From contig DIGC01000101.1 of assembly GCA_002419445.1 (NCBI GenBank), positions 1 to 5,329 on the forward strand: DNA of 5,329 nucleotides, given 5' to 3'. This DNA comes from Caryophanales bacterium UBA5732. Its GTDB lineage: Bacteria; Bacillota_I; Bacilli_A; Izemoplasmatales; Hujiaoplasmataceae. The position numbers were made by a program, and so were the translations under genes. Shown in pieces: positions 1 through 5,329 of this stretch; within the stretch, counting starts at the first letter, position 1; each line of letters starts with the position of its first letter. Below the pieces are notes generated by a model. That model made no database searches. It saw only the letters and a list, made by a program, of their open reading frames with translations, and was not told where the DNA came from.

Positions 1-258
1 CCGAAAGGTTTTATTAGAACAATTCTTTACTATCCATTATCGATGGGAAGAAATTTTGATGAAATCAAACGTATTATCCAAGCTCTTCAAAAAGCAGATA
101 AGGACCATGTGGCTACACCAGCTGATTGGCGACCAGGAGATGATGTGATTATCCCTACACCTGGATCTTGTGGTACTGCAAAAGAGAGAATGGAATCTAA
201 AGACGAAGACCAATATTGTCTTGATTGGTTCATGTGTTTTAAAAGAGAGAAAAAATAA
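1..258 (+). CDS. Peroxiredoxin, Prx6/archaeal type, C-terminal part (5' end outside window)
   Basis: Frame 1 is open from the first base to TAA at 256-258 and gives 85 residues of a protein that begins upstream. The ATG at 43 is internal. The fragment begins PKGFIRTILYYP, the conserved 'DPKG-IR--LYYP' segment of Prx6-type peroxiredoxins. It continues with GRNFDEI, an ALQ-ADK helix, VATPADWRPGDDV and a tail with CLDWFMC (fragment residues 73-79). In this family the enzyme reduces hydrogen peroxide and organic hydroperoxides in the cytosol. The C-x5-C tail matches the resolving-cysteine pair known in Aeropyrum pernix-like thiol peroxidases, so a multi-Cys mechanism is inferred. The peroxidatic Cys lies upstream and is not visible. 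An additional Cys sits at fragment residue 57. The gene converges on the c-di-GMP gene and ends 12 bases before a strong hairpin terminator. Family assignment is confident; no specific gene symbol is justified. Confidence 0.9.
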   Translation, partial: PKGFIRTILYYPLSMGRNFDEIKRIIQALQKADKDHVATPADWRPGDDVIIPTPGSCGTAKERMESKDEDQYCLDWFMCFKREKK

Positions 259-270
259 CTTATTTTAAAT

Positions 271-305
271 AAAATCGGACTTCAAATTTAGAAGTCCGAT
301 TTTTT
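271..305. terminator. Bidirectional rho-independent terminator between convergent genes
   Basis: A perfect 13-bp stem (271-283 with 291-303) encloses a 7-base loop (284-290). On the + strand the run of T at 300-305 follows the GC-containing stem, so it should end the peroxiredoxin transcript. On the - strand the A-rich left flank (TTTTAAATAAAA, 263-274) supplies a U-rich tail, so it can also end the c-di-GMP gene. The stop codon of that gene (288-290 on the - strand) lies inside the loop, and its last five codons (KKSDF) are the right arm of the stem. Confidence 0.88.
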
Positions 306-2954
306 GTTCAAATATTTTCTTACAAGATTTTCAATATAAATAGGTTGAGAAATATAGAATCCTTGGATTTCATCACAACCATTCTCTAGAGCGAAATCAA
401 TTTGTTCTTTGGTTTCGATTCCTTCTATTAATAGACCGAAGTTCATCGTTTTAACCAAGGTTACAATTGTTTTAAACATTGAACCGTCATCAGTTTTGGG
501 GTAATCTTTTATAAATGATCGATCGATTTTAATCTTATCAACATGAAGGTTTTTCAAAATTCCAAGTGCCGAAAATCCAGTACCGAAATCATCAATCGAT
601 ACAGTGATATTTTTGGAGTGTAAATAATCAATTATTTGATTAGTTTTCTCCTGATTCTCCAAATAACCACTTTCAGTAATTTCAAAACAGAAGTTTTTAC
701 ATGAAATCGGACTTTTTTCAATTAGATCAACAAGGTTGTGAATTATGTATTCATTGAAGAAATCGAAATAAGTTAAGTTAATTGAAATTCTAAATTCAGG
801 ATTGATATATTCAACATAAGGTGTAAAGTCTCTAATTACTTTATTCATAACCATTATGCTTAAGCGATTAATATAAAAACTGTTTTCGATAATCGAAATA
901 AATTCACCTGGCGATACTTTTCCTAATAACGAGCTGTTCCATCTTAATAATGCTTCAACACCGGTAAAAGTATTTTTTTTAATATCTTTTTGAATCTGAT
1001 ACAACAAATAAAATTCATCAAAGTTAAATCCATGATCTAATTGTGCGTAAATATCTTTTTCGCGCTTAATTGTGGCTTTAATTTCATCTGAATAGATTAA
1101 ATGTTTGATATTTTTTTTGGTTTTAGACATTTGTAATGCTACAAACGCATTTTCAATAACGTCTGCTTTCGTTATTGTTTTGTTATCAGATAAAGCGATG
1201 CCAAAATTGTACTCTAAATCAGTATTAATATTCGGCTGGTGCTTGTACTTTTCGATGAGATTGTCAATCATATCAATCATAGCTTGAAGGGTTTCGTCAA
1301 TTTTTTCCAAAGAGATATAAATTATCACGTAACCTTCAACTGGAACTGCAAGTTTATAATACGGACCTAGATTAGACTTCAAGAAATCTGCAAAAGCAAA
1401 ATTACTTAAATTATTTTTATTTAAACTGCTAAAGATTTTCTTGGTTTTTTCATTAAAAGTTTTAATAACCATAAAGCATGATTTACCAATTTTTAGTTCT
1501 TCATTCTCAAAAGCTTTAGCGAATAACTTATAAGTTTCAATAGTATCAAAATTGGATGAGAAAGCTAAAGTTTCGACTTCAACTTGAGGATTAGAATATA
1601 TAGCTAGGTAGTGCTTCACATTTCCATTAGAAACTATCTCGGGTTTGATTCTCAAGTGTTTCAGAATGTAAATGCCCTTACTACTTATATTCCAAACATT
1701 CTTAGAGAAAACTTGTTTGGATTTCATAACAGCGCCCTTGATTCCAAAATTTAAACTACCGAGGATTTTACTAGGTTTTTGACCAATGATTTTATCTGGC
1801 TTATAACCGAATATGTCTTCAAAAGCTTGATTTGTATAGGTTATTTCACCCTTTTCATTGGTAATTAAAACACCATCATTGTTTTTGTCTGATAAATACA
1901 TATTCGCATTTAATAAAATCCGGTCGTCACCTTTACTTTTTAATAACCAACCAAAGAAGAAGATGAAAACAAAAGCTAATAAATTTCCAATATAGATTAT
2001 GAAAGGATTTCGAACTAGAACCCCTCCATATTCCTCAAAAACAGAATCATAATCAATAACAGCGAAAATTTGTAAAAAATCATTATCATTTAGGATGTCT
2101 AGATTTAAAATTCCCGAAAGATTTATATTTTTTTGAATTACTGAATCATCGCCGAAATTAAGAAACTCAAGAAAATCAGTTTCAGTAAAACTGCCATTAT
2201 TTGTTAACGAATAAAACTCTTCAGTAATTCCCCAGACGTTCCCTTGATTAATAATTCCCAAATCGATATACTGAGAATCATCACTTACATACTCACTGAA
2301 TACCTCAAGAAGATGGTTAGCGTTGTAATTCAACACTAGATATCCATTTTTTTGGTTATCATTATCATAAACACTCATTACGAGAATGGTTAAAGGCGTA
2401 TTTATAGAGACATCGTTAAAAGTTTCTTCGAGGATGTAAAGCGGTACAATATATAACTGGTTTTCAATTAAACTTTCTGCAATAGAGAAATATTCTTCAT
2501 TAGATCGATCTATTAAATCAACATTGTCAATGATAAGCAAATCATCATCAACACGGTTTAACCAAATAATTTGTTGACCAGATAAGTCCAAAAATTCAAT
2601 ACTGGAAAACTGTGGTTTATTGTTGATAATCCGGTAAAATAATTGTTCAAGACTTTCTAGGTTAGGATCAACTGGGTTTTCCAAATATGATCTCATTTCA
2701 TCAGCGTCAATCATAACCTCCATGTCATTATGGGTGTTTGTAATAGCGTTTGAAATAATAAAATCAATAGTATTTACTTTTTCGTTAGCTAATGATACTT
2801 GCTGAGCTTTCAAAGACGCTTTTTCAGAATTCACCACAGAAAAATAACTCCAATTTATAAAAAATAAGGTTGGAATAACTACAAGAGTTAAGAAACCATA
2901 GTGTTTTATTGTCGAGAAAACATGATGCCAAAAGTTATTAAGAACTTTTTTCAT
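288..2954 (-). CDS. Membrane-bound Cache-PAS-(degenerate GGDEF)-EAL protein, probable c-di-GMP phosphodiesterase
   Basis: 888 residues. A transmembrane helix at about 17-40 and another at about 317-338 bracket an extracytoplasmic sensor of the double-Cache type. The sensor shows IEFLDLSGQQIIWLNR (119-134), a RSNEEYF motif near 150-156 and GYLVLNYNANHLL (204-216). A PAS domain follows at about 350-455 (NDGVLITNEKGEITYTNQAF, then GYKPDKIIGQ). A GGDEF-like domain spans about 485-625; its fold motif FGIA (584-587) is present, but the active motif is replaced by PVEGY (538-542). The EAL domain (about 635-885) keeps the known catalytic set: EALLR (E667), N726, E758 and E761, D788/D789 in DDFGTG, K809, E844 and Q864. 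It should therefore hydrolyse c-di-GMP to pGpG at the inner membrane face under control of an external ligand; the ligand is unknown. The start is set by AGAGG (2961-2965) six bases before ATG. It has its own promoter and is not co-transcribed with the upstream EEP gene. Confidence 0.93.
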   Translation of the reverse strand: MKKVLNNFWHHVFSTIKHYGFLTLVVIPTLFFINWSYFSVVNSEKASLKAQQVSLANEKVNTIDFIISNAITNTHNDMEVMIDADEMRSYLENPVDPNLESLEQLFYRIINNKPQFSSIEFLDLSGQQIIWLNRVDDDLLIIDNVDLIDRSNEEYFSIAESLIENQLYIVPLYILEETFNDVSINTPLTILVMSVYDNDNQKNGYLVLNYNANHLLEVFSEYVSDDSQYIDLGIINQGNVWGITEEFYSLTNNGSFTETDFLEFLNFGDDSVIQKNINLSGILNLDILNDNDFLQIFAVIDYDSVFEEYGGVLVRNPFIIYIGNLLAFVFIFFFGWLLKSKGDDRILLNANMYLSDKNNDGVLITNEKGEITYTNQAFEDIFGYKPDKIIGQKPSKILGSLNFGIKGAVMKSKQVFSKNVWNISSKGIYILKHLRIKPEIVSNGNVKHYLAIYSNPQVEVETLAFSSNFDTIETYKLFAKAFENEELKIGKSCFMVIKTFNEKTKKIFSSLNKNNLSNFAFADFLKSNLGPYYKLAVPVEGYVIIYISLEKIDETLQAMIDMIDNLIEKYKHQPNINTDLEYNFGIALSDNKTITKADVIENAFVALQMSKTKKNIKHLIYSDEIKATIKREKDIYAQLDHGFNFDEFYLLYQIQKDIKKNTFTGVEALLRWNSSLLGKVSPGEFISIIENSFYINRLSIMVMNKVIRDFTPYVEYINPEFRISINLTYFDFFNEYIIHNLVDLIEKSPISCKNFCFEITESGYLENQEKTNQIIDYLHSKNITVSIDDFGTGFSALGILKNLHVDKIKIDRSFIKDYPKTDDGSMFKTIVTLVKTMNFGLLIEGIETKEQIDFALENGCDEIQGFYISQPIYIENLVRKYLNKKSDF

Positions 2955-2987
2955 AATTTGCCTCTATATTAAATTCAATTTTATTTA

Positions 2988-3017
2988 ATTATAACATATT
3001 AAAAATTTCTTTTTCTA
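2988..3017 (-). promoter_or_regulatory. Promoter of the Cache-PAS-GGDEF-EAL gene
   Basis: On the - strand there is a perfect -10 TATAAT (2988-2993) preceded by TGT, giving an extended -10 (TGnTATAAT). A weak -35 candidate TAGAAA (3012-3017, 4 of 6 matches) lies 18 bases upstream. Predicted transcription starts near 2981, giving a leader of about 27 bases with AGAGG at 2961-2965. The extended -10 may compensate for the poor -35. The call rests on motif match only. Confidence 0.7.
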
Positions 3018-3034
3018 GGGTTTGCCTAAAAGAA
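3010..3034. repeat. Imperfect inverted repeat overlapping the -35 region
   Basis: The arms 3010-3019 (TTTTTCTAGG) and 3025-3034 (CCTAAAAGAA) are complementary at eight of ten positions, around a 5-base spacer. It covers the whole -35 candidate of the c-di-GMP gene and lies just beyond the EEP terminator. It could be an operator, a weak accessory hairpin, or chance in AT-rich DNA. Confidence 0.25.
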
Positions 3035-3045
3035 TTCATTTTTAG

Positions 3046-3073
3046 AAAAAAAGAACTGAAAAATCAGTTCTTT
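3046..3073 (-). terminator. Rho-independent terminator of the EEP-family gene
   Basis: A perfect 10-bp stem pairs 3050-3059 (AAAGAACTGA) with 3064-3073 (TCAGTTCTTT) around an AAAA loop. Read on the - strand, the hairpin is followed by seven T (complement of A at 3046-3052, overlapping the stem base). It starts 25 bases beyond the TAA of the EEP gene at 3099-3101. The + strand side is also T-rich (3071-3080), so it may block antisense transcription too. It separates the EEP transcript from the c-di-GMP gene promoter. Confidence 0.85.
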
Positions 3074-3098
3074 ATTTTTTAGGTAATTTTTTTTGAAA

Positions 3099-4208
3099 TT
3101 ATCCGTTAAAACTAACTGTAATTTTAACTGGATTATGATCGCTATAAACAAAGTTTTCATCAAGTGTAGTTATGTCATCAATGGTTAGATTATTAGATAC
3201 AATAAATCCGTCAATTACATAATATTGATTATTTTCTAAGTTAATTGTGTCATATGGTTGATTTAGCAACCTGCAAGTCGGTGTAGTAATATCAACACCG
3301 AAACTAAAACTATCACCGATTAACCAATCTTCTTCCATAGGGTAAGCTTGCCAGAAATTCTCATTCTTTAACTCGTAATAATAATTAATCGCTTCTCCAT
3401 CAATTGAGTATGCCGCTGGAAAGGTTTGATTAAAGTCTCCACCAACTAAAACATAGTTTCCTGCTTCATATTCATCTTGCATAACTTGTTTTAAAGCTTC
3501 CATTTCTTGAAGGCGCATAGTACCATCATCATAAGCTGATAAATGGACATTTATCACAACCAAATATTTTTCACTATCTTTTATTGGGTATTTTGATATT
3601 AGCATCGCCCTTTTAAGATTTGCTAAACTTACTGGCCAATCAAAACTTCCTGGTAACTGATGTCTTTCAGCTGATTCTGTGTAATAATCGCTAAAAGTTA
3701 CAATCCCCGAGTTGACCTTCCCCATCATTTGATTTAAATCAAACGGAAAAGGAACGAAGATGCAGCGATAGTTGTAAGCAAGGACTGAGCTTTTACCAAG
3801 AATATCGTGATAATAATCTAATTGATTAATGTTATATGAACGCTTGCTATCGATGTCTACTTCTTGAAGAAGATAGATATCAGCTGGATTGTCTTCTAAA
3901 ATACTTGAGATTCCGTCAAGATTAGCAATGACTTCAGCTTCAGTGTCCATTTTAGCTTTTTCTCCGCCATCCATAACAAAATCTTCAGTTTCACTTAAAG
4001 ATGCATATCCAATATTGAACGTTAGAATAGTTAAGCTTACAGCTGAATCTACGTAATTTTCGCTAAGATCTTCCGGATTATCTGTAATAGTCAGAGTTGT
4101 TATTGCCTCTGGACGAAACTCAAAAGCTTGAAGAGTGATGATGAATCCAACTACAAAAACAATCACCACGATAACTAATGTAATTAAAATCTTTAAAATT
4201 CTTTTCAT
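3099..4208 (-). CDS. Membrane-anchored endonuclease/exonuclease/phosphatase (EEP) family protein
   Basis: 369 residues. A basic start (MKRILK) and one hydrophobic helix (about 7-26) form a signal anchor, so the catalytic domain is predicted outside the membrane. The EEP core is complete: TFNIGY (N65), LLQEVD (E116), NSGIVTFS (166-173), INVHLSAYD (H222), GGDFNQ (D258, N260), IDGFIVS (D333) and SDHNPV (D357, H358). These match the metal-dependent phosphodiesterase/phosphatase fold shared by DNase I, exonuclease III and sphingomyelinases. The substrate cannot be read from the sequence; extracellular nucleic acid or a phospholipid head group are both possible. The start is supported by GAGGT (4215-4219) six bases before ATG. 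The gene is divergent from the alpha/beta hydrolase and ends at its own terminator. Length is typical for membrane-anchored EEP proteins of low-GC Gram-positives. Family call is firm; function is open. Confidence 0.9.
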   Translation of the reverse strand: MKRILKILITLVIVVIVFVVGFIITLQAFEFRPEAITTLTITDNPEDLSENYVDSAVSLTILTFNIGYASLSETEDFVMDGGEKAKMDTEAEVIANLDGISSILEDNPADIYLLQEVDIDSKRSYNINQLDYYHDILGKSSVLAYNYRCIFVPFPFDLNQMMGKVNSGIVTFSDYYTESAERHQLPGSFDWPVSLANLKRAMLISKYPIKDSEKYLVVINVHLSAYDDGTMRLQEMEALKQVMQDEYEAGNYVLVGGDFNQTFPAAYSIDGEAINYYYELKNENFWQAYPMEEDWLIGDSFSFGVDITTPTCRLLNQPYDTINLENNQYYVIDGFIVSNNLTIDDITTLDENFVYSDHNPVKITVSFNG

Positions 4209-4230
4209 TTTTCTACCTCGCCTTGATGAT

Positions 4231-4259
4231 ATTATAACTTATTTTGCCACAAATTACTC
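4231..4259 (-). promoter_or_regulatory. Candidate promoter of the EEP-family gene
   Basis: A perfect TATAAT on the - strand (4231-4236) would start transcription near 4224, leaving a leader of only about 16 bases that contains GAGGT (4215-4219). The -35 position (about 4254-4259, GAGTAA) is a poor match, so recognition may depend on the -10 or on an activator. Confidence 0.55.
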
Positions 4260-4284
4260 CTATTTTTAGCAAATATAGTATAAT
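4256..4284 (+). promoter_or_regulatory. Candidate promoter of the alpha/beta hydrolase gene
   Basis: A perfect TATAAT lies at 4279-4284 with no good -35 at 16-18 bases upstream (4256-4261 reads ACTCCT). The expected start, near 4291, would place AGGAGG (4292-4297) at the very 5' end of the mRNA, with a leader of about 12 bases. The -35 zone overlaps that of the oppositely directed EEP promoter. Confidence 0.5.
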
Positions 4285-4302
4285 TTTATTCAGGAGGATG
4301 TT

Positions 4303-5097
4303 ATGGAAAGAGTAATTATTAGGGATGTCTACAGTTTGAGTTTAAAAAGAAATAAAAGAGTAAGAATAATTTTACCAAAAGATTATTTTCAAGAAAACAA
4401 TAATTACCCAGTTTTATATATGCATGACGGACAAAATTTAGTTGATCCATCGCCTTTTAGCAATCACTCCTGGGAGGTTATGGAGACAGCTGACCAACTC
4501 CATGATATGACAAAAGGGATAATTATCGTAGGCATAGATAGCGATAATCAATGCCGAATTATGGAATATTCTAATTATTTAAATGCTTCAGCAATTAAAC
4601 GATTAAAGCGTTTAAAAATTAAAGAAATCCATCCTGAAGGGGATGAGTATGGTAAGTTCTTAATCGAAGAATTAAAACCCATGATTGATAAAGAATTCCG
4701 CACCTTAAGCAATAGGCTAAACACGTTTATGGCAGGTAGTTCTTGTGGTGGTAATATTAGTATCTATTTAGGATTGAAACATCAACATATTTTTTCATGT
4801 ATAGGTGCTTTTTCTCCAGCTTATTACATAGTAAAAAAAGGCCTTTATGATTTTTTGGATCAAATAGATTACATGAAAGATTTTCGAATTTATCATGATA
4901 TGGGGACAAAGGAAAACGGTGCCTTTAGTAAGATATATTTTAATGAGCAAAAGTTTTTTCATGATTATATCGTTAAAAAACTACCGAAAAAAAACCTACT
5001 GCAAGTCATAGATGAAGGGGCGACACATTCTGAAGAACACTGGGCTAGAAGATTTGGGAAATTTTTACTTTTTTGCACAAATAAATTTCTTGACTAA
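4303..5097 (+). CDS. Esterase-D/Fes-like alpha/beta hydrolase (putative esterase family)
   Basis: 264 residues, with no signal peptide or membrane helix, so cytoplasmic. The family marks appear in order: an N-terminal beta strand region with RVRIILPKDYF (19-29), YPVLYMHDGQN (35-45), IIIVGID (73-79), a helix before EFRTL, the nucleophile elbow GSSCGG (145-150, nucleophile S147), GAFSPAYY (168-175), IYHDMGTKE (197-204, probable acid at D199 or E204) and GATHSEEHWARRF (239-251, catalytic H242). This matches the 'putative esterase' family that includes esterase D and enterochelin esterase. It should hydrolyse an ester or thioester; the substrate is unknown. The usual small residue or Met after the nucleophile Ser is Cys here. 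The start is set by AGGAGG (4292-4297) five bases before ATG; an ATG at 4298 is too close to it and out of frame. It ends at TAA 5095-5097, and the next gene's promoter overlaps that stop. No terminator is seen, so read-through into the PII-like gene is possible. Confidence 0.88.
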   Translation: MERVIIRDVYSLSLKRNKRVRIILPKDYFQENNNYPVLYMHDGQNLVDPSPFSNHSWEVMETADQLHDMTKGIIIVGIDSDNQCRIMEYSNYLNASAIKRLKRLKIKEIHPEGDEYGKFLIEELKPMIDKEFRTLSNRLNTFMAGSSCGGNISIYLGLKHQHIFSCIGAFSPAYYIVKKGLYDFLDQIDYMKDFRIYHDMGTKENGAFSKIYFNEQKFFHDYIVKKLPKKNLLQVIDEGATHSEEHWARRFGKFLLFCTNKFLD

Positions 5098-5117
5098 GTC
5101 ATTTTTGGGAGTATAAT
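5090..5117 (+). promoter_or_regulatory. Strong sigma-70/SigA-type promoter of the PII-like gene
   Basis: TTGACT (5090-5095, 5 of 6) and TATAAT (5112-5117, 6 of 6) are 16 bases apart. This is the best promoter in the window. Its -35 is built from the last codons and stop codon of the alpha/beta hydrolase. Predicted start is near 5124, giving a leader of about 24 bases with GAGGAG at 5133-5138. Confidence 0.82.
5091..5101. promoter_or_regulatory. 11-bp palindrome over the -35 box, possible operator
   Basis: TGACT-A-AGTCA is a perfect palindrome with a single central base. It covers five of six -35 bases and the stop codon of the preceding gene, a position suited to a repressor. It is short, so chance is possible; it does not match the GlnR/TnrA consensus (TGTNAN7TNACA). 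Confidence 0.3.
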
Positions 5118-5147
5118 CTATAAGAGCGATATGAGGAGATGTTAAGT

Positions 5148-5329
5148 ATGAAATTAGTGATTTATGTAATGACTCAAACAAAGTTTTTAGAAGAATTTTT
5201 AAATGAGTTAAATGCTAATGGTGTTAAAGGAGCTACAATAATTAGTGCTACAGGTATGGCTAGAACTTTAGCTAAAAACGATGATATGCATATGTTTGGT
5301 TCTTTAAAATACCTATTTGAAAATCAAAG
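5148..5329 (+). CDS. PII-like signalling protein, N-terminal part (3' end outside window)
   Basis: Sixty codons from ATG 5148, then the window ends. GAGGAG (5133-5138) sits nine bases upstream and supports this start. The sequence opens with a beta strand (MKLVIYVM), then a helix (TKFLEEFLNELNANG), then VKGATIISATGMARTL and a MFGSLKYLF segment. This order (strand, helix, 'G-KGAT-I-S-GM-R-L', '-FGSL') is what I recognise from the small PII-like proteins of low-GC Gram-positives, annotated as P-II family nitrogen regulators. It lacks the classical GlnB 'GRQKG' stretch, so uridylylation at a T-loop Tyr should not be assumed. Such proteins are trimeric ferredoxin-like folds that bind small ligands; what this one binds is unknown. 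No amt, glnA or other nitrogen gene is visible upstream. A CutA-like member of the same fold is the main alternative. Confidence 0.6.
   Translation, partial: MKLVIYVMTQTKFLEEFLNELNANGVKGATIISATGMARTLAKNDDMHMFGSLKYLFENQ

Noticed and set aside
43..258. A short 71-codon gene starting at ATG 43
   Set aside because: The same frame is open back to base 1 and the upstream residues match the conserved peroxiredoxin segment, so this ATG is an internal Met.
272..714. Exact repeat of AAATCGGACTT at 272-282 and 704-714
   Set aside because: One copy is the terminator arm and the other is within the EAL coding region. Eleven bases shared once in AT-rich DNA is plausible by chance, and the second copy has no matching inverted arm nearby.
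1105..1287. A 60-codon open frame on the + strand, antisense to the c-di-GMP gene
   Set aside because: It lies wholly inside a well-supported gene on the other strand, has no Shine-Dalgarno site I can see and resembles no family. It is a shadow frame.
288..4208. An operon of the EEP gene with the c-di-GMP gene
   Set aside because: They run in the same direction, but the 144-base gap holds a convincing terminator for the first and an extended -10 promoter for the second.
4241..4274. Inverted TTTGC/GCAAA between the divergent promoters
   Set aside because: Only five paired bases with a 20-base-plus gap in AT-rich sequence; too weak to call an operator.
1..5329. Use of genetic code 4 (TGA as Trp), as in mycoplasmas
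   Set aside because: All genes are complete with the standard code, use TGG for Trp and end in TAA; no frame shows interruption by TGA.

Overview
The window is AT-rich chromosomal DNA. All four visible stop codons are TAA, Shine-Dalgarno sites are strong (AGGAGG, GAGGT, AGAGG), and the -10 boxes are near-consensus TATAAT. Tryptophan is encoded by TGG and no reading frame needs TGA read-through. This suits a low-GC Bacillota or a standard-code Mycoplasmatota relative (Acholeplasma/Izemoplasma/Haloplasma-like). That placement is inference from base composition and protein flavour only. There are no RNA genes, insertion sequences, CRISPR arrays or phage genes in view.

Layout: (1) 1-258 (+) is the 3' end of a Prx6-type/archaeal-type peroxiredoxin. 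(2) 271-305 is a perfect 13-bp hairpin serving as a bidirectional terminator between convergent genes. (3) 288-2954 (-) is a large membrane-bound c-di-GMP protein, with an extracytoplasmic Cache-type sensor, a PAS domain, a degenerate GGDEF domain and an intact EAL domain. (4) 2955-3098 holds that gene's own promoter and the terminator of the next gene. (5) 3099-4208 (-) is a membrane-anchored endonuclease/exonuclease/phosphatase (EEP) family protein. (6) 4209-4302 is a compact divergent promoter region. (7) 4303-5097 (+) is an esterase-D/Fes-like alpha/beta hydrolase. (8) A strong promoter overlaps the end of that gene and leads into 5148-5329 (+), the 5' part of a PII-like signalling protein cut by the window edge.

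The genes look like separately transcribed housekeeping and signalling units, not one pathway. Each of the four genes with a visible 5' end has its own promoter candidate, and hairpin terminators separate the peroxiredoxin, c-di-GMP and EEP units. The best-supported functional statement is that the 888-residue protein is probably a ligand-sensing c-di-GMP phosphodiesterase: the EAL catalytic residues are all present and the GGDEF motif is lost. I found no convincing new multi-gene system. The points worth a second look are regulatory architecture: a stop codon inside a terminator loop, back-to-back promoters with very short leaders, and a promoter plus palindrome overlapping a stop codon.
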